Assembly (NCBI GenBank): GCA_036655775.1
Contig: JAVVPL010000066.1
Coordinates: 1-11,968 of the forward strand
Length of the DNA stretch: 11,968 nucleotides
Direction: 5' to 3'
From: JAVVPL01 sp036655775
GTDB taxonomy: Bacteria > Bacteroidota > Bacteroidia > Bacteroidales > P3
Below are positions 7,167 through 11,968 of this stretch, piece after piece. Numbering within the stretch: position 1 is the stretch's first letter; every line of letters begins with the position of its first letter. The notes beneath the pieces were generated by a model that was not told where the DNA came from, searched no databases, and worked only from the letters and a program-made list of their open reading frames with translations. A program made the position numbers and the translations under genes.

Positions 7167-8455
7167 AGAAAATTGTATTGATAGGATTTTGGTTGTTTTG
7201 CAGCGCTCTAAGCTTAATGGCTCAACAAAGTCTACTTCTCGATAAATATAGGGCCTTAGCTTTGGCCTATAGCCATGACTTAAAAAGTGCCGAAAAAAAT
7301 CTGTCGGTCAGTATTGAATTAGAAAAGATGGCAAAGGCAGAACGAAAGCCCAAACTTTCGGGCGATATAGATGCACAATATATAGGCAATCCTATGTCTC
7401 TAAATGTAAAAAATCCAAGCATAGAAGCGCCACTTAGTTTTCAAGGCACTCATTTTCAATACGGTGCCTCACTTTCTTTGTTGCAACCTATTTATACAGG
7501 CGGACGTATTTTGGAAAATATTAAACTAGCAAAAAATCAACAAAATTTGGCTACAAATCAAATGGATTTACTCCGTTCTTCCATTTGTTTTCAAACCGAT
7601 ATTCAATATTGGAACACGGTGACACGCTATCAAATGGTAAAAATTGCCAGTGATTTTCGGAATTCCATTGCTGAATTGGTACTGATTATCAAAGAGCGTG
7701 TGGAGGTAGGTTTAGTCGATCCGCAGGATTTATTAATGGCCGAAGTAAAATTAAATGAGGCCGAATATGCTTTGCTACAAACTCAAAACGCATTTGAGAC
7801 GGGACGTATGGCTTTAAATGCAATGATAGGCATCGAACTTCAAAATCCTACTGAAATAGATAGCATACTGCCCTTGGTAGCAGTACAAGATTCCTTATGG
7901 CAGCTATCAGGCGAAAATCGTTCCGAATTAAAAATAGCCGAAAGCGCAATCAAAATTGCAGAAAATACATTTAAATTAAAGGATGCTCAATATAAACCAC
8001 AATTTTATGCAGGTGCCGAAGGTAGTTATGCCTCTCCAGGCTATGATTTCACCTCCGATTTAGATCCTAATTATGGCGTATACGTCAAATTGTCTGTACC
8101 TATTTTTGAATGGGGTAAACGTAGAAGTCAAAAACGAGCCTCTTCTTTACAAATTGGTATTGCCCAAGATGGTTTAAATAAAACCAAAGATCAGGTGCAA
8201 TTGGATCTACAAAATGCGCGCATTGCATTAAAACAAGCCCTACAAAGAGTGGATTTGGCCAATTCATCTTTAGAAAAAGCCTCCGAAAATGAAAATAAAG
8301 CCCTAGAAAGATATAATGAAGGCTCCATTTCAATTTTAGAAGTACTCGATGCCCAAACTTATCGACAAAGTTCACAAATTAATTATACGCAAGCCAAAGG
8401 TGCAGCACAAAGTTATTATGCCGATCTATTAAAAGCGCTCAATTTATATAAATAA
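7160..8455 (+). CDS. TolC-family outer-membrane efflux channel
   Basis: A 431-residue outer-membrane factor, the exit duct of the tripartite pump. A signal peptide spans 1-21 (LFCSALSLMA followed by QQ at the cleavage site). Two outer-membrane-efflux repeats follow: the first contains LSLLQPIYTGGRI and long amphipathic helices; the second contains VKLSVPIFEWGKRR and ends with ERYNEGSISILEVLDAQ, a hallmark of the second repeat. Both beta-strand signatures (QPIYTGGR and VPIFEWGKR) are at equivalent positions. The length is normal. It overlaps the pump gene by 7 nt and completes the three-gene export operon. No hairpin terminator is visible after it, so read-through into the kinase gene at 8499 is possible. 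Confidence 0.95.
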   Translation: MLKKIVLIGFWLFCSALSLMAQQSLLLDKYRALALAYSHDLKSAEKNLSVSIELEKMAKAERKPKLSGDIDAQYIGNPMSLNVKNPSIEAPLSFQGTHFQYGASLSLLQPIYTGGRILENIKLAKNQQNLATNQMDLLRSSICFQTDIQYWNTVTRYQMVKIASDFRNSIAELVLIIKERVEVGLVDPQDLLMAEVKLNEAEYALLQTQNAFETGRMALNAMIGIELQNPTEIDSILPLVAVQDSLWQLSGENRSELKIAESAIKIAENTFKLKDAQYKPQFYAGAEGSYASPGYDFTSDLDPNYGVYVKLSVPIFEWGKRRSQKRASSLQIGIAQDGLNKTKDQVQLDLQNARIALKQALQRVDLANSSLEKASENENKALERYNEGSISILEVLDAQTYRQSSQINYTQAKGAAQSYYADLLKALNLYK

Positions 8456-8469
8456 TCATTAAAAATTTG

Positions 8470-8477
8470 TAACTTCG
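8470..8477 (+). promoter_or_regulatory. Possible -7 element of the kinase-regulator pair
   Basis: TAACTTCG fits TAnnTTTG with one mismatch and lies 21 nt before the kinase ATG. No good -33 TTG is visible at the right distance, so this promoter is uncertain and the pair may instead be read from the efflux operon. Confidence 0.35.
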
Positions 8478-8498
8478 CTCCGTTTTTATAGTATACAC

Positions 8499-9527
8499 AT
8501 GCAAACAAAACTCAATCATTTCGTATCTGCGCTCTTATTTTCAGGTTTCGGTGTTTTTTCATATCTCCTACTGGTAAAATACACGCAATTAGCCAGCAAA
8601 ACGGGCTATTTAGATGCTATCCAAACCCTATTGTTTTTTGTATTTGCATTTAATATTATGGGCTTTTCCACCATACAATTAAGTACATGGATGAATAAAC
8701 AATATGTACTGTACATCAAAAAACGTTGGAAAATAGTTTTTATCTATGGCTTGTCAGCCCTACTCCTTTTATTGATGAACTACGGCTTGGTAATCGTAGC
8801 CAAAATATTGATTGGGGCCAACCATCCTTTTTCATTTCCAAATGGCGGTTTACGTATTTTAATCGTAGTATGGTTGGTCGAATTGGTCATTATGAGTTTA
8901 CTTATTGCTAATCAATCCATGCAAAATGCGCTTAGATTGCAACAACAAGCCTCCAACTTGCAAAGTGAAAATAATATAGCACGCTATACCGCTTTACAAA
9001 ATCAACTCAATCCACATTTTTTATTCAATAGTTTAAATACCTTGATTGCCGAAATTGAATACGATCCTCAAAATGCCATTGTCTTTACCCAACACCTTTC
9101 CAATGTCTATCGATATGTTTTGCAATGTCAAAACAAACCTTTGGTCTCTTTGGGCGAAGAATTGGAATTTATGAAAGCCTATTTATTTTTACATGAAGTA
9201 CGTTTGGGCAAATGTATACGATGTCAAAAACAAATTCCCAGCGATTATATGGAGAGCATGCTTCCCCCTTTAACGCTTCAACTCCTAATTGAAAACGTGA
9301 TTAAACACAATATTATCAACGCAAATAATATTATGTATATATCTATATCTATTGAAGATACGAATTTAATTGTCAGTAATTCTGTCAGTAAAAAAAAGGA
9401 AAATCCCACCTCTGGAGTCGGCTTGAAAAATCTCTCCAATCGCTGTAAATTGATATTAAATAGAGATCTTTTAATTATATGTACGTCCGATTTATTTACC
9501 GTAAAAATCCCCCTATTATATGACTAA
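8499..9527 (+). CDS. LytS/YehU-type sensor histidine kinase
   Basis: A 342-residue membrane kinase that should autophosphorylate on histidine and pass phosphate to the regulator encoded next. Four hydrophobic segments occur at about 9-27, 41-60, 78-105 and 118-137. They are joined by short loops, so there is no sizeable periplasmic sensor domain and signal sensing probably happens in or at the membrane. A coiled linker (140-165) leads to the internal His-kinase motif QNQLNPHFLFNSLNT with H173. The ATP-binding part has the N-box LLIENVIKHN (N266) and the G-box SGVGLKN (305-311). The lack of a DxGxG motif is normal for this family. The gene overlaps the regulator gene by 8 nt. Confidence 0.93.
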   Translation: MQTKLNHFVSALLFSGFGVFSYLLLVKYTQLASKTGYLDAIQTLLFFVFAFNIMGFSTIQLSTWMNKQYVLYIKKRWKIVFIYGLSALLLLLMNYGLVIVAKILIGANHPFSFPNGGLRILIVVWLVELVIMSLLIANQSMQNALRLQQQASNLQSENNIARYTALQNQLNPHFLFNSLNTLIAEIEYDPQNAIVFTQHLSNVYRYVLQCQNKPLVSLGEELEFMKAYLFLHEVRLGKCIRCQKQIPSDYMESMLPPLTLQLLIENVIKHNIINANNIMYISISIEDTNLIVSNSVSKKKENPTSGVGLKNLSNRCKLILNRDLLIICTSDLFTVKIPLLYD

Positions 9528-10293
9528 ATTTCACGTTGTAATTATAGAAGATGAAATTCCTGCAGCTCGTCTATTACATTCCATGATAGTTCGTCTACGT
9601 CCTCAATGGGAATTAACTGTTTTACAAGCCAGTGTAGAAGAAGCGGTAGCTTGGTTTCACACACATACACATCCAGATCTATTATTTTTAGATATTCAAT
9701 TGTCGGATGGAAATGCCTTTGATTTTCTTTCTCAAGCCAAACCCACATCTATCATCATTTTCACAACTGCTTACGACGAATATGCCATTAGAGCTTTTGG
9801 CGTAAACAGTATTGACTATATTTTAAAACCCGTAGATGAACAACGTTTATTAGAAGCCATTGTTAAATATGAGCATCTCACCAAGCAAACTCAAAAATTT
9901 CCAGAAGAAATATTTCATCATGTACTAGAAAGTTTACAAAATAAAGAAAAACAATTTCGTACGCGTTTTTTAATCGCAGGAGTCGATACGTTTTGGACAT
10001 TGCAAGTCAGTGATATCGCTTATTTTTATTCTGAAAACAAAATTACTTTTGCCGTCACCCATACCGCAGCAGAACATATCGTAGAATTACCCTTAGATAA
10101 ACTTAGCGAGCAACTCAATCCCGACCAATTTTTTAGGGCCAATCGGCAAATGTTGCTAAGTATTCAATCTATTAAGCATATAGAACCTTATTTTAGTGGA
10201 AAAATACTAGTTTCTCTCAAACCTACCTACAAGGATAAAATTACCATTAGTAAAGAAAAAAACACCTTATTTAAGAACTGGCTTAATTTCTAA
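9520..10293 (+). CDS. LytTR-family response regulator
   Basis: A 257-residue two-domain regulator. The receiver domain (about 4-118) has the acidic pair E10/D11, the phosphoacceptor D58 in LLFLDIQLSDG, T83 in FTTAYDEYA and K103 in YILKPVD, all the residues needed for phosphorylation. The C-terminal LytTR DNA-binding domain spans about 147-254. It includes the conserved phrases DIAYFYSENK, FFRANRQMLLSIQSIKHI and KITISKEK. LytTR proteins usually bind paired direct repeats upstream of targets; none was identified with confidence here. The start ATG at 9520 overlaps the kinase gene, as is usual for cognate pairs. Targets are unknown; the neighbouring efflux operon is a reasonable but untested candidate. 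Confidence 0.95.
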   Translation: MTKFHVVIIEDEIPAARLLHSMIVRLRPQWELTVLQASVEEAVAWFHTHTHPDLLFLDIQLSDGNAFDFLSQAKPTSIIIFTTAYDEYAIRAFGVNSIDYILKPVDEQRLLEAIVKYEHLTKQTQKFPEEIFHHVLESLQNKEKQFRTRFLIAGVDTFWTLQVSDIAYFYSENKITFAVTHTAAEHIVELPLDKLSEQLNPDQFFRANRQMLLSIQSIKHIEPYFSGKILVSLKPTYKDKITISKEKNTLFKNWLNF

Positions 10294-10324
10294 TTGGCAA
10301 TTCCATAAAAAAATCCTACCTTTG
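10294..10324 (+). promoter_or_regulatory. Bacteroidota-type promoter for cca-miaA
   Basis: TTG at 10294-10296 and TACCTTTG at 10317-10324 are 20 nt apart, an excellent phylum match. The cca ATG lies 20 nt after the -7 element, so the leader is only about 12 nt. The -33 element begins directly after the stop codon of the response-regulator gene. Confidence 0.78.
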
Positions 10325-10343
10325 CACCCTTATTTGAACCTAT

Positions 10344-11780
10344 ATGCCTTATACTTATCTTACAGACGCGCTTACACATCCTATTTTTCCTTTGGTACGT
10401 CAAATTGCCGACACGCAAGGGGTGGATGCGTATGTGATTGGCGGTTTTGTTCGAGATTATCTTTTACATCGCAAAAAAGAAGAACAAGATATTGATATTG
10501 TTGTAATTGGCAATGGATTGGCTTTATCGCAAGAAGTAGATCAACAAATATGTGAAAATGACAACTTGAGTATTTTTAAAAATTTTGGCACGGCAATGTT
10601 GCACTATGAGGGTTGTGAAATCGAATTTGTAGGTGCACGAAAGGAATCTTATCAAGAAAATTCGCGTAAACCAGCCGTAGAAAATGGCACTTTAGAAGAG
10701 GATCAAAACCGCAGAGACTTCACTATCAATGCAATGGCAATTTGTTTGAATCAAGTTCGCTATGGCGAACTTTTAGATCCGTTTCATGGTATGGACGATT
10801 TAGCCGCTTGTATTTTGCGAACACCTCTCGATCCTGATCTTACATTTTCAGATGATCCACTCCGTATGTTACGTGCCATTCGTTTTGCCTCTCAACTTTA
10901 TTTTGATATTGAAAACGAAAGTTTTGAAGCCATTCAACGCAATGTACCTCGTCTTCATATTCTCTCTCAAGAACGTATAGCTGAAGAATTCAATAAAATT
11001 ATTCTCTCGCCTCGTCCTTCTTATGGCTTTAAATTATTGGATGTTTCGGGTATACTCAAAGAATTATTTCCCGAACTCGTAAAACTCAAAGGCATAGAAG
11101 TCAAAAATGGCAAAGCTCATAAAGATAACTTTGAACATACACTTGAAGTATTAGATAATATTTCATTGGTTTCAAATGATCTATGGATTCGATGGGCCGC
11201 CTTATTACATGATATTGCCAAACCTCAAACCAAGCGTTTTGATTCTAGTCAAGGTTGGACATTTCATGGGCACGAAAGTATGGGGGCCAAAATGGTAGAA
11301 CCTATTTTTAAGCGTTTTAAACTTCCTCAAAACGAAAAAATGCGTTTTGTACAAAAAATGGTTTTTCTACATTTACGTCCCATTATTTTGGCCGAAGAAA
11401 TTGTAAGTGATTCAGCCGTAAGACGTTTACTTTTTGAAGCAGGCGAAGATATCGAGCCTTTAATGCAATTGTGCCGTGCGGATATCACTTCCAAAAATCG
11501 AGAAAAAGTAAAAAAATATCAAGGCAATTTTACCCTTGTGGAACAAAAACTCAAAGATATTGAAGCCAAAGACCATGTACGGAACTTCCAACCACCCGTG
11601 AGTGGCGAAGATATCATGGCCTATTTTAATCTAGGTCCTTGCCATGAAATTGGAATTATCAAAACAGCTATTAAAGAGGCTATTTTGGATGGGATTATTC
11701 CTAATGAACGTACCGAAGCCTTACAAATTATGTTGCAAGAAGCCCAAAAATTGAATTTTAAACTTGTGAAACCCTTATAA
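10344..11780 (+). CDS. cca: CCA-adding tRNA nucleotidyltransferase with HD domain
   Basis: A 478-residue class II nucleotidyltransferase that adds or repairs the 3' CCA of tRNAs in the cytoplasm. The head domain has GGFVRD (33-38) and the catalytic aspartates D49 and D51 in DIDIVV. These are followed by RRDFTINAMA (123-132), a nucleotide-selection region, and DPLRMLRAIRFA (171-182) with RIAEEF (211-216). An HD phosphohydrolase domain follows, with H265 (FEHT) and H289/D290 (LLHDIAKP). This arrangement is common in Bacteroidota. A poly(A) polymerase is the related alternative, but the HD domain and single-copy-type context favour CCA addition. The start ATG at 10344 sits just after a strong promoter. 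It is followed after 5 nt by miaA. Confidence 0.92.
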   Translation: MPYTYLTDALTHPIFPLVRQIADTQGVDAYVIGGFVRDYLLHRKKEEQDIDIVVIGNGLALSQEVDQQICENDNLSIFKNFGTAMLHYEGCEIEFVGARKESYQENSRKPAVENGTLEEDQNRRDFTINAMAICLNQVRYGELLDPFHGMDDLAACILRTPLDPDLTFSDDPLRMLRAIRFASQLYFDIENESFEAIQRNVPRLHILSQERIAEEFNKIILSPRPSYGFKLLDVSGILKELFPELVKLKGIEVKNGKAHKDNFEHTLEVLDNISLVSNDLWIRWAALLHDIAKPQTKRFDSSQGWTFHGHESMGAKMVEPIFKRFKLPQNEKMRFVQKMVFLHLRPIILAEEIVSDSAVRRLLFEAGEDIEPLMQLCRADITSKNREKVKKYQGNFTLVEQKLKDIEAKDHVRNFQPPVSGEDIMAYFNLGPCHEIGIIKTAIKEAILDGIIPNERTEALQIMLQEAQKLNFKLVKPL

Positions 11781-11785
11781 CCTAA

Positions 11786-11968
11786 ATGGCAACAAGTACA
11801 GCTTCCAAAAAATTAATTGTAATTGAAGGTCCCACTGGCGTGGGAAAAACCGCCTATTCTATTGAGTTAGCTCAAAAACTCCAAACAGAAATTCTTTCAG
11901 CCGATTCTCGTCAATTTTACAAAGAATTAAATATAGGCGTTGCACGCCCTTCTTTAGAAGAACTTTCT
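11786..11968 (+). CDS. miaA: tRNA dimethylallyltransferase, N-terminal fragment cut by the window end
   Basis: Sixty-one codons from the ATG at 11786 run off the window. MiaA transfers a dimethylallyl group to A37 of tRNAs that read codons starting with U. The P-loop GPTGVGKT lies at residues 15-22, and SADSRQFYKELNIG follows at about 38-51, both diagnostic for the family. GVARPSLEEL corresponds to the usual GTAKPS segment, with Val in place of the common Thr. The gene starts 5 nt after cca and has no promoter of its own in the gap, so the two are probably co-transcribed. Confidence 0.92.
   Translation, partial: MATSTASKKLIVIEGPTGVGKTAYSIELAQKLQTEILSADSRQFYKELNIGVARPSLEELS

Noticed and set aside
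1..11968. CRISPR arrays, insertion sequences, phage or defence genes
   Set aside because: No regularly spaced direct repeats, transposase motifs or inverted-repeat-bounded elements were found; almost all of the window is explained by housekeeping, envelope and efflux genes.

Overview
The window looks like ordinary chromosomal DNA from a member of the Bacteroidota. It is AT-rich. Intergenic gaps carry the Bacteroidota-type promoter pattern (TTG, about 20 nt, then TAnnTTTG), with very clear copies before the tmRNA gene and before the CCA-adding enzyme gene. Start codons generally lack Shine-Dalgarno sequences, and several families are of the kind typical of that phylum (an OmpA protein with an upstream beta-sandwich module, a LytS/LytTR pair). 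The genus cannot be read from the sequence alone.

Layout. Bases 1-1606 (+) hold the 3' end of an OmpA-type envelope protein gene and, 1 nt later, an agmatinase/arginase-family ureohydrolase. Bases 1678-2055 (+) hold ssrA (tmRNA), closed by a strong hairpin at about 2063-2101 that also serves the converging genes. Bases 2116-2877 (-) hold a two-gene unit: a crcB/Fluc fluoride channel followed by a small NifX-like cluster-binding protein with a Cys/His-rich tail. Bases 2878-3084 are a divergent intergenic region with a 14-bp perfect palindrome, promoters facing both ways and a possible decayed coding fragment. Bases 3085-8455 (+) encode a complete RND efflux system (lipoprotein adaptor, inner-membrane pump, TolC-like outer-membrane channel) in a tight operon. 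Bases 8499-10293 (+) encode an overlapping LytS-type histidine kinase and LytTR response regulator. Bases 10344-11968 (+) hold a CCA-adding enzyme and the 5' part of miaA.

How the genes fit together. The three efflux genes form one tripartite pump. The kinase/regulator pair directly downstream may control it, but that is inferred only from position. The fluoride channel and the NifX-like protein are probably co-transcribed. The cca and miaA genes form a tRNA-maturation unit, and the tmRNA gene in the same window does not encode its own CCA end, so its product should depend on the CCA-adding enzyme. I see no CRISPR array, insertion sequence, phage gene or defence system, and no clear undescribed system. 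The points most worth checking are the palindrome in the crcB/efflux intergenic region, the crcB-NifX-like pairing, and the possible gene remnant before crcB.
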